A program made the position numbers and the translations under genes. The notes beneath the pieces were generated by a model that was given only the letters and a program-made list of their open reading frames with translations, searched no databases and had not been told where the DNA came from. Of a DNA stretch of 64,000 nucleotides, positions 30,204 to 39,672 are shown piece after piece; position 1 is the stretch's first letter; each line of letters begins with the position of its first letter. Source of the stretch: Moesziomyces globuligerus (Eukaryota; Basidiomycota; Ustilaginomycetes; Ustilaginales; Ustilaginaceae); the NCBI GenBank assembly GCA_030849465.1, contig JARVLF010000003.1, forward strand, positions 310,001-374,000, read 5' to 3'.

Positions 30204-31367
30204 TCAGTGCTTGCCTTCGCCCTGGCTGATCTGGACCTTGATGGCGGTCTTTCCGTCCTCGCCGACGCCCTTTGTTGTGGTTTCGAAGGCCTTGATGGCG
30301 TCCTTGAAGAGGAAGCGGTGGGTGACCATCTTGGTGACGTCGATGAGGCCGGTGCTGACGAGGCTGATCGAGGTCTTGTAGGCGCCGGCTCCGTAGCGGA
30401 AGGAGCCTGTGACGTCGATCTCCTTGACGCAGACGCGGGTGATGGGGAACTCGACCTCGGATCTGCCCATGCCGACCTGGACGAAGCGGCCCTTGGGGCG
30501 GAGGGCCTGGATGCCCATCTGGATGCAGGGCTCGGCGCCGGTGCACTCGAGGACGAGGTCGAAGCCCTCGAGGTCGGCGACGTCGTCACCAAGAGACTTG
30601 ATGAGGTCCTGAGCGTTGCGGGTGGCGGCATCGATCTTGGCCTCGCCTTGGTTGGGCAGCGAAGGCTTGAAGGTGGAGGTGGCACAGAAGCTCTTTGCGA
30701 AGTCGAGCTTGCTGTCGACGACGTCGACGACGACGACACGCTTCGCCGAGTAGGCCTTGCAGACGGCAGCGTTGAGCAGACCGATGGGACCGGCGCCAAA
30801 GACGAGCACGTTCTCCATTGCCTTGACCTGGCCACGAATGGCCGCCGAGTAGACGGCCACCGAGAGGGGCTCCATGAGCGAGGCCTCCTCGAGCGACATG
30901 GTGTTGGGGACGTGGTGTGCGAATGCGGCGGTGATGTTGTAGTAGGTGCAGAGCGTACCGTCGTGGGGAGGGGTTGCGGCGAATTCGAGGTCGGGGCAGT
31001 GGTTGTAGCTGCCCTTGAGGCAGTTGTGGCAGGAGCCGCAAGGAACACCGGGCTCGAGCGCGACGCGGTCGCCGACCTTGTGGGTGGAGACGCCCTCGCC
31101 GACGGCGGTGACGATACCGCTCGACTCGTGGCCGAGGACCATGGGCTTGCGCACGACAAAGTCGCCGATGCGGCCATGGTGGAGGTAGTGGCAGTCCGAG
31201 GCGCAGAGGCCGGTCTGTCGAATGTTGACCTGCACCTGTCCGGGCCTGGGAGCGACGACAGGGCGGTCCTCGAACGAGACGTTCTCGATCTCTTGAAGGA
31301 CGAACGAGACGTTGCCCTCGGCAGGCGTGGTCGCGAGCGAGTTGTTCGGAGCGACTTGAGCAGACAT
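30204..31367 (-). CDS. Zinc-dependent polyol dehydrogenase (xylitol/sorbitol dehydrogenase type)
   Basis: This 387-aa medium-chain dehydrogenase carries the catalytic zinc region GLCASDCHYLHHGRIGDF, the GHESSG motif, the four-cysteine structural zinc loop CGSCHNCLKGSYNHC and MEPLSVAVYSA. The Rossmann motif is VFGAGPIGLLNA. The acidic residue after the second strand (VVVVDVVDSK) favours NAD+ over NADP+. These are the features of fungal xylitol and L-arabinitol/sorbitol dehydrogenases, which feed plant pentoses and polyols into central metabolism. It starts at the only sensible ATG, with a pyrimidine-rich leader upstream. The exact polyol is not certain. Confidence 0.9.
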   Translation of the reverse strand: MSAQVAPNNSLATTPAEGNVSFVLQEIENVSFEDRPVVAPRPGQVQVNIRQTGLCASDCHYLHHGRIGDFVVRKPMVLGHESSGIVTAVGEGVSTHKVGDRVALEPGVPCGSCHNCLKGSYNHCPDLEFAATPPHDGTLCTYYNITAAFAHHVPNTMSLEEASLMEPLSVAVYSAAIRGQVKAMENVLVFGAGPIGLLNAAVCKAYSAKRVVVVDVVDSKLDFAKSFCATSTFKPSLPNQGEAKIDAATRNAQDLIKSLGDDVADLEGFDLVLECTGAEPCIQMGIQALRPKGRFVQVGMGRSEVEFPITRVCVKEIDVTGSFRYGAGAYKTSISLVSTGLIDVTKMVTHRFLFKDAIKAFETTTKGVGEDGKTAIKVQISQGEGKH

Positions 31368-32203
31368 GTTTGCTTCTCAGATCGGATGGTCTTTTGCGAC
31401 AAATAGGGATGGGGGTGGGCGAAGGGGGCAAAAGGAGGGGGAGAGGGGCGGGGTAGGATGTCGGATGCTGAGCTCTTATGGGGATTCGAAGGCACCGCTC
31501 GACACTCTGCTCGATGCACAGGCTTCGACCGACGGGAATCCGACCGGCTGTGTTTGGCTCTGCGCAAACAACCGGAGCTGGCAGCGCCACTCGGCGTCCA
31601 GTCATACTGTATTTCTTCTGGGTTGACGCCAGTGTGCTTCTCGACGTGGAGTGTTGGGCGTCAGGAATTTTGAGTGTCGCATGCAACACAGGCACGGACC
31701 GCCTTTGCAACGAGCGCCTGCAGCAGCCATGGCGAGATTGCCGGTCCACCGCGCCGTTTTCCACTTCTTCGGTCGATCGGCAATCTTTTCACCGCCCAGA
31801 CTTCACCCCGCACACCGGCAAACTCGGTTGGGCGGCGACCCTCGTGTTCCGACGACCGAGCGCTTTCCGTCGACTCGACCTCGAAACAGCACAAGTCGCC
31901 GCCTGGCCATCCGAAGGTTGGCGTCTCCCACAGTCTTGGTGTGGTCGCCAAAGCAGACGTACGGTACAGTACCGTACTGTAGTCGCCCCGCATCACGTCC
32001 AAAGGAGTTCACAATTCCGTGATCCGAACTGTTGGAATATTGTATCTAGACCCCGGATTCCGCTCGTCTGCAAGGGTGCACGAGCTTGTCAGAATGCTAA
32101 CCTTCGCCCCCACCATACCGCTCCTCCACTGTGACTCGCGACATGCAGTCGATCGGAACGTCGCGGCTCTAGCTCACGTCTCCGCCAACGCTGGACCACC
32201 GGC
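31368..32203. other. Divergent promoter region, dehydrogenase / F-box-TPR gene
   Basis: The dehydrogenase side is pyrimidine-rich on its own strand (plus-strand G/A-rich 31400-31455). Overlapping palindromes at 31961-31980 are listed separately. No gene is supported. Confidence 0.6.
31961..31980. repeat. Overlapping short palindromes (GGTACAGTACC / CAGTACCGTACTG)
   Basis: ACGGTAC-A-GTACCGT is a 7-bp inverted repeat with a one-base centre. It overlaps CAGTAC-C-GTACTG, a 6-bp inverted repeat. It lies about 230 bp upstream of the F-box/TPR start and 590 bp from the dehydrogenase start. The symmetry suggests a dimeric factor site, but none is known to me for this motif. Confidence 0.6.
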
Positions 32204-34144
32204 ATGCGTATCTCGACCCGTTCTTCCCGTCGCTCTGTCCCGGGCGAAGACGCTCAGACACGGCACGACGCTCAGACACAGCACGACGACGAGGCTCGTT
32301 TGGCGCTAGCAGAGAAGGAAGTGGCAAGGGCACTCGACAGCTCTGACTACGATCGACTCGCCTCCGTGGCCACCGAGGCGCTGAGCGCCAAACCTCAGTC
32401 AACGAGCAAAGAGGTCATCAAGTCGCGCAAGAACCTCTACTGGGCCAGATCTCATGCTCATCAACACAAGGGCGCCCATGATCTCGCACTCCGAGACGCG
32501 AAAAGCGCGCTCAAACTCGATCCTGAGGATCCAGGCTCTTACCTCCGCACCGCTTCCATGCTCGTCAATGCCGAGCATCTCTCACAGGCAGAGAGCTGTC
32601 TCGAGAAAGCATCTGCGCTCGTTCAACGTCTGGATGCACCAACCAGGCAGACCTGGCTGCGCAAGATTCAAAAACAGCGTCGCACGCTCAACCTCGACTC
32701 ATCGATCCCCATCGATGTTCTTCCGAACGAGGTGTTGATCCAGGTGGCTCAGCACCTTGAATACCGCGATCGTTGTCTCATGAGCCAGACTTGCCGCAAA
32801 TGGCGACAGACGCTCCTCTCAGCCCCCGCACTGTGGCGGTCCATCACCTTGACCATGAAGGCGAAACGACTGTCCAAGGCGCGAGCCCTCTCGTGGCTGC
32901 AGCATGTCGAAATGTGCGCCAACAGAGCCAAAAACACTCTCGAAAGCGTGTCGTTCGTACCCATCTTTCCGAACGCTCTGCTCACCAAGGTGCTGCTTCT
33001 TCTGCAGCCTTCGGCTGCCACCCTCGTCCATCTGACTCTGCCCGCAGACGACCAGCAAATGTGCTACGACATGCTGTACCGCTACTGTCCCCGGCTCAAT
33101 TCCATCGACTGCACAGTATACTCAGACCAGAAGCAGCCCGTCATTCCGGCGCTCGATCTGGGCGACGAGACGCCTGCTGCCGGACCGCTGCAACTGCCCT
33201 CCTCACCTTTTTCGCTGCGATATTTCCGGGCAGGTTCAAACGCAAGGCATCCAGACCTCTTCAAACACATGCGCGAGTTGCGCGTGCTGAAGCATTACAA
33301 TCCTCCCACGAGCGGGCGTGGTGATGTAGGTCCTCTTCAAAACGTCCTGATCTCCAACGCAGCCACCTTGGAAGAGTTGCAGTTCATCGTACTAGACTCG
33401 GACTCGCGCGGGATCCGAATCGATGTAACCCTGCCCAATGTGGTCAAGGCGTCTGTCTCCTTAAACACACCCATGCGACTTCGGATGCCCAAGTTGCAGA
33501 TTCTTGGAGCATTCATTGTGCCGGGCTTCCAGCACGACTACAATCCGGAGAATTACGCGGCGCTTCTTAGCTCAAGTGCTGACCTTCGGAGCCTTGAGCT
33601 ACAGAGCCTATTCCCCCTATTCTCGGACACTTGGTTGGATGTTCTGCAGCAATGTCCACTCCTCGAGCACCTACGGATACGAAATCAGGCGCTCGCCGCT
33701 GCCATCCCCGATCGCTTACTTCCCACAGCGAGCAGGAGTGAGTCCGGGGAAAGCGAAGTTCACTATCCGTTTGCCAAGCTGCAAAGCCTCGAACTCGATG
33801 CAGAAGAGGTGCAGGTCTCGAAGCTGACCACGGCCCTGGCCGTCCGCGAACGCTTGCGGTTGGGCGATAGTCTCTACGAGGCACACCAAGCTGCGGCCAA
33901 GAGTCTAGAGGCACTCAAGCATAACAGAAAATCCCAAATCGCCTCGCCCTTCCAGAGAGGTTCGCGATCCAACGAGCCACCTCCGGCGACCCAAGCCTCC
34001 GACGCGCCTCGCTTGCGCGATCCGCACGAGTATCCGGCAATGAAGGTGCTCCGACTGTTCAATCACCGGGAGCTTCCTGCCGACGTCGAACGCGAAGTTC
34101 GTGCGGCTGTGCCCGACCCGGATTTCGACTACGACGGGTATTGA
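32204..34144 (+). CDS. TPR/F-box/LRR-like protein, Dia2/Pof3 type
   Basis: This 646-aa protein has a short charged N-terminus with an internal 18-bp duplication (DAQTRH then DAQTQH). A TPR-like helical region at about 35-155 includes YWARSHAHQHKGAHDLALRD and LKLDPEDPGSYLR. An F-box at about 168-215 reads IDVLPNEVLIQVAQHLEYRD and continues to WRQTLLSAPALWRSI. A long leucine-rich C-terminal half follows. TPR, F-box and LRR in this order is the layout of yeast Dia2 and fission yeast Pof3, SCF adaptors linked to replication-fork and genome stability. Orthology is plausible but inferred from architecture. It converges on the ABCF gene with 200 bp between stops. Confidence 0.8.
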   Translation: MRISTRSSRRSVPGEDAQTRHDAQTQHDDEARLALAEKEVARALDSSDYDRLASVATEALSAKPQSTSKEVIKSRKNLYWARSHAHQHKGAHDLALRDAKSALKLDPEDPGSYLRTASMLVNAEHLSQAESCLEKASALVQRLDAPTRQTWLRKIQKQRRTLNLDSSIPIDVLPNEVLIQVAQHLEYRDRCLMSQTCRKWRQTLLSAPALWRSITLTMKAKRLSKARALSWLQHVEMCANRAKNTLESVSFVPIFPNALLTKVLLLLQPSAATLVHLTLPADDQQMCYDMLYRYCPRLNSIDCTVYSDQKQPVIPALDLGDETPAAGPLQLPSSPFSLRYFRAGSNARHPDLFKHMRELRVLKHYNPPTSGRGDVGPLQNVLISNAATLEELQFIVLDSDSRGIRIDVTLPNVVKASVSLNTPMRLRMPKLQILGAFIVPGFQHDYNPENYAALLSSSADLRSLELQSLFPLFSDTWLDVLQQCPLLEHLRIRNQALAAAIPDRLLPTASRSESGESEVHYPFAKLQSLELDAEEVQVSKLTTALAVRERLRLGDSLYEAHQAAAKSLEALKHNRKSQIASPFQRGSRSNEPPPATQASDAPRLRDPHEYPAMKVLRLFNHRELPADVEREVRAAVPDPDFDYDGY

Positions 34145-34344
34145 GCCACGTCTCGTCCGCAGCCGCATCGCCCAATGCGCATCTTCCCGCCCTGTGCGAA
34201 GAGGGCAAAGCGCTGCTCATACTTCCCTTTCGTCCTGCGATCAATCATTTTCCATTCCTGGTGCTTTCCGGGAAGACAAGATGGATCAAAGATTGCCTAA
34301 GGACATCGGAAGGATTTGGTTCGGCCGAAAAGGGGTGGCTGGGC

Positions 34345-36975
34345 TCAGATGACCTCGAGGCGTTGGATGACCGAGTCCGCGTACTCGTCCATGCCGCCTT
34401 TGAGTTTTGTAAGCGTGCCGTCGAGGAGAAGATACGTCCTGCCAGGTTCCTTTGCCGCCGCTTTGATATCGAGGTCTTGGCCCTCGTCTTGGTCGACGAG
34501 ATCCTCTCCGTCGTCATCCGTCGCGGATGGATCAGGCGCCATTTCGATGATGCGCTTCACAGCGTATCTGTCGTGGCTGACGAGCAGGACGGCGCCAGTG
34601 TAGACCCGGAGAGCTTCGATGAGGGCGTCGATGGTGTCGCTGTCGAGATGCGTCGTGACCTCGTCAAGGATGACGAGGTCGGGACTGAGCCACATGACCT
34701 CTGCAAGACCCAGGCGGACGAGCTGACCACCACTCAGGCCGGTCAGAGGAATTGTGTCGGCAGTGCGACCTTTTAGACCGAGCTGACCGAGGAACGATCG
34801 GGCATTCGCATCACCAGCGTCGGGGAATCGCTCGAGGAAGTGAGCGAGCGCTGTGACAGACTGGGACGAAAGCTCCTCGAGGGTGTGCTGGGCGTAAATG
34901 CTGATGGTTGCGCGCGAGTGGCGTTCCACACTGCCTTTTGACGGCGTGACCTTTCCAAACATGGCATTGACAAGCGTCGTCTTACCATGGCCGTTGGGAC
35001 CTACGATACCCACCCTTTCGCCAGGACCGATGTTGAGGTTCACGTTGCGGATCGTATCCTTCGTGCTTCCTTGGTACCGCACACTGACGTCATCGACATG
35101 TACCAAGCTTCCCGGGAAACGCAATGGCTCTGGGTCCGCAAACGAGAACCGAATGGCAGCATCGAGGTCCTCAATGTCGGGCCCTCCTCGAAACGAGAGG
35201 TAGTATCCGATCATGTCCCTGTTGAGCTTGAATTTGTGGCCTTTGCTGTTGACTTCCAAGCCCCAGCGTTCGTCGAGCTTGCGCTGTCTCTGCTTGACCA
35301 TGCGCATCTTGTTGTCGTCGCCCGACTTTTTCGCCGCCTTGGCTACGTCGGCGATGGATTTTTGCACAGCCGCCTTCTTGCGGTCGAGAACCTCTTGCTG
35401 TCGCAGCTTATGCAAACGCTCCTGACGGGACTCGCGCTCGTAGGTGGTGAGGTTGCCTTCGAAGTAGGTGAGCTTCTCCTTGCGCAGGATGATCAGCTCG
35501 TCGGCTACGGCATCTAGGAATTCGCGGTCGTGCGAAACGGTGACCACCGTATGCGGGATGGATGCGATGAACTGCTGCACGAAAAGGACGGCGGGAAGGT
35601 CGAGATAGTTGACTGGCTCGTCGAGCAGCAGGATGTGTGCGGGCTGAAGCAGCGCCGATGCGAGCGAGGCTCTGCTTCTCCAGCCGCCCGAGAGCGTCGA
35701 GTAAGGGGCATGGATGCGCTCCTCGGAAAAGCCGAGGCCGTGGAGGATCTTCTGTGCGCGTGCTTCGGTCGTGACAGCGTCCACTTCGTCGAGAAGCGTC
35801 TGCGACTCGACAAGCAGCTTGCCCGCCTCGTTTGCCCATTTGGCCCCGTCCTCGGGCAGGATTGGTGGTGGATGAGCAGCCTCCGCTTCAGCTTCTTCGA
35901 ACTCTCTTTCGGCGACGAGAAGGTCTTTCCTCGCTCCGTAGCCACGCATGCCGGACCATTTGACGGCCAGTTTACGAGCTTCTCTGAGGCGATCTTTGGC
36001 GCGGTCGAATCGTACCTTGAGAACGGCGTCTCGGACGACCTCCTCTTCCTGATTCTCAAGCACGCTGCTCAAGAGCTTCGATTCGTCCTCTGCTAGGCTG
36101 CGCTCGGCATCGCTGCGGATGACGACGCTGAGGACCGATGCCGAGGGATTCTCGTCGGCCGCGCGCGCATTCGTGAGCTGGCTGACAAAGAGGATCTTGA
36201 GCGTCCTTGGCAGGCCAGGAATGAGCTTCTCTCCGATCGCCGTGAGCAGAGTCGACTTGCCCGTCCCGTTGCGACCGACTAGTCCGTAATGCACACCTGC
36301 TTTGAGTCGAAGGTGCGCATCCGAGAGGAGATCACGGCCTGCGAGCGAGACGCTGACCGTCTTGAGGTCGATCTCGAGCGAGCCGGTATCGGTGCAGTCG
36401 AGGTGGAAGCGCGATTCTTGCGATAGCGCATGGATGAGACGCACCTTGGGATCGGGGTTGTCCAAGTACAGATTGGCAGTGACCGCGCTCGAGAGCTCGT
36501 CATCCGAGGTGTCCGCCTTCTTGGCCGAGGCCTTTGCTGCACGCTCGATCTTCTTGCTTTTTCTTGCCGATGGTTTCTCAGCGCTCGAGTGTTGCTCCGA
36601 AGCACTGATATTCTGCGAGGTCGGCAAAGAGGCTGCGCCTGTTGAAGCACCTGCAGCCGGAGCAGCTGAAGATGACGCTGCTGATGTATCGTCCTTTTGT
36701 GGCGCCGATTCTTCGGAGGCAGCTTGGGGAGGATCGACCTTGACAGCCAGACACGCTTCTACGATTTCCGAGACAGCCTTCTTGCCCACGCCGGCGTCGG
36801 TCAGCACAGGCCGGAGTCGATTCTCGAGCGCAGACTTCGAGGCATCGCTTTGATCATGATCTGAAGTGGCATGTTCCGTCAAGACGGCTTCGAGCTTGGG
36901 GAAGGTCTTGAGTGCTTTGGTGGTGTCGACCACCGATTTTGGGATCTTCTGAAGGTATGGTTGGATGTCTACCAT
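34345..36975 (-). CDS. ABC-F family ATPase (two ABC domains, no membrane segments)
   Basis: This 876-aa protein starts at the ATG at 36975; the frame upstream opens at TTG. About 200 residues of Ala/Ser/Lys-rich N-terminus precede ABC1, with Walker A GRNGTGKST (about 234-242), signature LSGGW and Walker B LLLDEPVNYLD. A helical charged linker (about 505-575) is followed by ABC2, with Walker A GPNGHGKTT (about 659-667), signature LSGGQ and Walker B ILDEVTTHLD. The usual LDEPTNHLD is thus altered in both halves, and the proline is missing in the second. ABCF proteins such as Gcn20, Arb1 and New1 act on ribosomes or Gcn1. The altered boxes and the N-terminus leave the subfamily open. Confidence 0.88.
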   Translation of the reverse strand: MVDIQPYLQKIPKSVVDTTKALKTFPKLEAVLTEHATSDHDQSDASKSALENRLRPVLTDAGVGKKAVSEIVEACLAVKVDPPQAASEESAPQKDDTSAASSSAAPAAGASTGAASLPTSQNISASEQHSSAEKPSARKSKKIERAAKASAKKADTSDDELSSAVTANLYLDNPDPKVRLIHALSQESRFHLDCTDTGSLEIDLKTVSVSLAGRDLLSDAHLRLKAGVHYGLVGRNGTGKSTLLTAIGEKLIPGLPRTLKILFVSQLTNARAADENPSASVLSVVIRSDAERSLAEDESKLLSSVLENQEEEVVRDAVLKVRFDRAKDRLREARKLAVKWSGMRGYGARKDLLVAEREFEEAEAEAAHPPPILPEDGAKWANEAGKLLVESQTLLDEVDAVTTEARAQKILHGLGFSEERIHAPYSTLSGGWRSRASLASALLQPAHILLLDEPVNYLDLPAVLFVQQFIASIPHTVVTVSHDREFLDAVADELIILRKEKLTYFEGNLTTYERESRQERLHKLRQQEVLDRKKAAVQKSIADVAKAAKKSGDDNKMRMVKQRQRKLDERWGLEVNSKGHKFKLNRDMIGYYLSFRGGPDIEDLDAAIRFSFADPEPLRFPGSLVHVDDVSVRYQGSTKDTIRNVNLNIGPGERVGIVGPNGHGKTTLVNAMFGKVTPSKGSVERHSRATISIYAQHTLEELSSQSVTALAHFLERFPDAGDANARSFLGQLGLKGRTADTIPLTGLSGGQLVRLGLAEVMWLSPDLVILDEVTTHLDSDTIDALIEALRVYTGAVLLVSHDRYAVKRIIEMAPDPSATDDDGEDLVDQDEGQDLDIKAAAKEPGRTYLLLDGTLTKLKGGMDEYADSVIQRLEVI

Positions 36976-37545
36976 GACTTGGAGGGGGTGATGGTTTGCT
37001 TGGTTCGAGGCAGGAATCCTTTGCAAGTACAACCAGTCTTATATCAGGTGATTCGTCAGGGATGGTGGAAGGAATGGCTAAGCAGGGAGATGTTGCGTGA
37101 GGAGGGAGTCTTGGCGGCGTGATCCTCTCAAAACGGTTCAGTCAATTTAGAGCGCGAGACTTGCAGCGGCAAAACGCTGCAGCCGGCTTCTCCTCCACAC
37201 GCATGAGCTGCAGCGTGCGCGTGTTGCGGTGAAGTTCCGAACTCCGCAATCCGAGAAAATGTCTCTTCATCCACGCTTTCCGGCGTTCCGAACGCATTGC
37301 AGCGCCGTTTTCCTAGCCACAGGCAGCACGCTCTGAGTCACATGTCGAAACTCGGATTCCGGCCTCCGAGCCAGCGCCAGGGCAGTGACTAGCCGAGGCG
37401 GAACTCGAGTCATGCTGGGATTTGCCCGGAAAGCAGGGTCCGAACAGCACACATGAAGCTCTAGGTGATTTCCGTCATGGCAATGCATTCGGAGCGGCAA
37501 CGACACATGTCAACAGTCACCGGCGCTTGACAGCGCTGCGGCCGA
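36976..37545. other. Intergenic region, ABCF / thioesterase
   Basis: This is the promoter of the ABCF gene and the 3' flank of the thioesterase gene, both on the minus strand. No coding or structured element is recognised. Confidence 0.6.
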
Positions 37546-39672
37546 TCAACTGGGGTCCGAGTAGATGCGCACCAGCATCTGCTTCATCTCCAGCCGGGTC
37601 TCGCGCCGCTTGACCGCTACGTCCGCAAACGTGGCCAGCGCCGAACCCGGCGGCATCTCGACTTGGCGCAGAAGCCTCGCGCGCGTCCCGTCTCGGACGG
37701 AAGCGATCATTGACGACGAGATGTCGGACTCGTCGAGGGGGAAAGCTAGCGTGAAGAGCGCGTCGTTGGTGATCCTGCGCGTGCCATTGCGTGATTCGGC
37801 CTCGGCGAGTACGTAGACCTCGCACGACTGCACGAACGTGCGCACCACCACCGCGGTGAAGGTCATGCTCTCTCCCACCGCCACAGCCTCTTCGAACTCG
37901 AGCCCGTCGAGCGAGACGGTGCCCCATCGACGGCCACGGCCGACGTGACGTACCGAGAGCAGCGCAGCCTCCTCCATCCAGTCCATCAGCTGGCCGCCGA
38001 ACAGCACACCCACCGAGTTGGTGTGCTCGGGAAACACAAGGTGCAGCGTTCGTGCCATGGTCTTGGTCACCTTGATCGGCTTGGCTAGCTTGGCCGACAG
38101 TCGGGCACGCGTGAGCTCGAAATTCATGTGCGTCTTGATGGGCGTGTTGGAGCTTGACTGGTCCAGGTCGGTATCGCCTTCCCTCTCCTGCGCAGGCTTG
38201 AGCGGCGAGAAGATGGATCTGCGCCGCGCCGAAGCCGTCTTGGGCGGCGAGAGGGCACCCGCATCCAACGCGAGCGGTACGCTGGGGCGCGTGGTGCTGT
38301 GGGCGCTCGGCGACGGCAAAGGGATGGATCCAGACTCTGGAATCCTTGTGGCAAAGAGGTTCATCGAGGCCGCCGCCGACGGTGAATCGACCGACTCTTC
38401 GGCGTCGGTGATTTGCCGAGCGAGTTTCTCGACGACACTGAGTGGATGGCGGAGAGGGATGTCTCCGGAGAGATTGACCTCCACCATGCCCTCGTCGTGC
38501 TTGACCGTGACGGCTGGATCACGCGACACGTAAGCCTGCACGACGAATTCGAGCTCGAGCGCCTCGAGCTGACACTCTTGCGAGGTCTTGGATCCCGGCA
38601 GGTCGGTCACATCGCTACCGACGGCCGAAGAGAGGAGGTCCGCACGCTCGATCCTCAGTCGACCAGGAGTCCATGTGCCCGACTCGGCTTCCGCTCGCGC
38701 CTTCCACTTGGCGCCGGTCCTCGAGATCTCTTGCACCTCTTGTTTGAGCCGGTGTTTGACCTCGGTCGATACTCCGTCACGCGCCTCGCCCCGCTTGGCA
38801 TTGGCGATGCGCTTCGCGCGCCTACGACCGGCCAGAATGTGTCGTCTCGCTTCGAGCGGCGTGCTTGGTAGCAAAGGCTGGAGTTGAGGCTTGGGGGATT
38901 TGGCCGGCTGATGCGGCCCTGAAATCAGTGACGTCAACCGTTGCCACGCGGACGCTGTTGCTATCGTCTGGCGCGAAGCAAGACGCACCCTTGGCGGAGG
39001 TTGCGAGCCTGATGTGGATGCTGTCGAGGGAGGGCCTGAGATGGCGACAAAGGTCATGTATGCATGGCTGACGTATTCTCGGTCGCCGGAGCGTGGCTCT
39101 TCCTTGACGACTCGGACACCCACTTCGAGACTGCTGCCCCATGCGCGGTTGACAGAGGCAGAGAGATGAACGAGGTCTCCGAGGTAGATGGGTGCCAGTA
39201 GAAGCACAGAGTCTACACTGACGGTGACGCAGCTCAGCTCCGCATGCTTGCGCGCCGACACGCCGGCGACGACATCGATGAGCTTGAAAAGTGCACCAGC
39301 TCTGATCTTGGGAAGCGCGTCGGAAGAGTCATCCGCGTCGGTTGCGAAGCGGTTGACGAGCGAGGCACCCGAGTGGAAAGCATTGTCACACATCTCGAGC
39401 GTGATGGGATAGGTGACCTGCACGGTGCTCTCGTCGGTGGTCTTGCCGTGCTTGGGCTGTTTATTTTCTCTAGTCGTCGAACAGGACGCACCGCCTCGCC
39501 TTTCCTGTGCATGCTGACCAGCGGATGATGGCGAGCTCTGATGAGCTGCTCTCAGGTATGCGGACGTCACATTTGCTGCTGAGACGACGAGTAGGAGCGC
39601 ACTCACACCGACGACGCCCGCCGTGTAAAGCTGCGAGGCGCTCGCATCTCTCCACGTTGGTGAAGCTGTCAT
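37546..39672 (-). CDS. Double-hotdog acyl-CoA thioesterase, membrane-anchored
   Basis: This 708-aa protein starts at an ATG in ACAATGAC context at 39672; the longer frame opens at TTG. A hydrophobic segment near the N-terminus (about 15-40, AGVVGVSALLLVVSAANVTSAYL) suggests a membrane anchor or organelle targeting. Two hotdog domains follow. The first (about 90-220) has GALFKLIDVVAGVSARKH and the second (about 530-660) has the classic VGVLFGGQLMDWMEEAALLSVRH. A low-complexity linker of about 300 residues separates them. This is the ACOT-type double-hotdog layout that hydrolyses acyl-CoA, but the family usually runs 400-450 aa, so the linker is unusually long. Confidence 0.85.
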   Translation of the reverse strand: MTASPTWRDASASQLYTAGVVGVSALLLVVSAANVTSAYLRAAHQSSPSSAGQHAQERRGGASCSTTRENKQPKHGKTTDESTVQVTYPITLEMCDNAFHSGASLVNRFATDADDSSDALPKIRAGALFKLIDVVAGVSARKHAELSCVTVSVDSVLLLAPIYLGDLVHLSASVNRAWGSSLEVGVRVVKEEPRSGDREYVSHAYMTFVAISGPPSTASTSGSQPPPRVRLASRQTIATASAWQRLTSLISGPHQPAKSPKPQLQPLLPSTPLEARRHILAGRRRAKRIANAKRGEARDGVSTEVKHRLKQEVQEISRTGAKWKARAEAESGTWTPGRLRIERADLLSSAVGSDVTDLPGSKTSQECQLEALELEFVVQAYVSRDPAVTVKHDEGMVEVNLSGDIPLRHPLSVVEKLARQITDAEESVDSPSAAASMNLFATRIPESGSIPLPSPSAHSTTRPSVPLALDAGALSPPKTASARRRSIFSPLKPAQEREGDTDLDQSSSNTPIKTHMNFELTRARLSAKLAKPIKVTKTMARTLHLVFPEHTNSVGVLFGGQLMDWMEEAALLSVRHVGRGRRWGTVSLDGLEFEEAVAVGESMTFTAVVVRTFVQSCEVYVLAEAESRNGTRRITNDALFTLAFPLDESDISSSMIASVRDGTRARLLRQVEMPPGSALATFADVAVKRRETRLEMKQMLVRIYSDPS

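Noticed and set aside
30207..31406. 399-codon plus-strand frame over the polyol dehydrogenase
   Set aside because: Exact antisense of a clear dehydrogenase; acidic repetitive composition typical of an antisense shadow.
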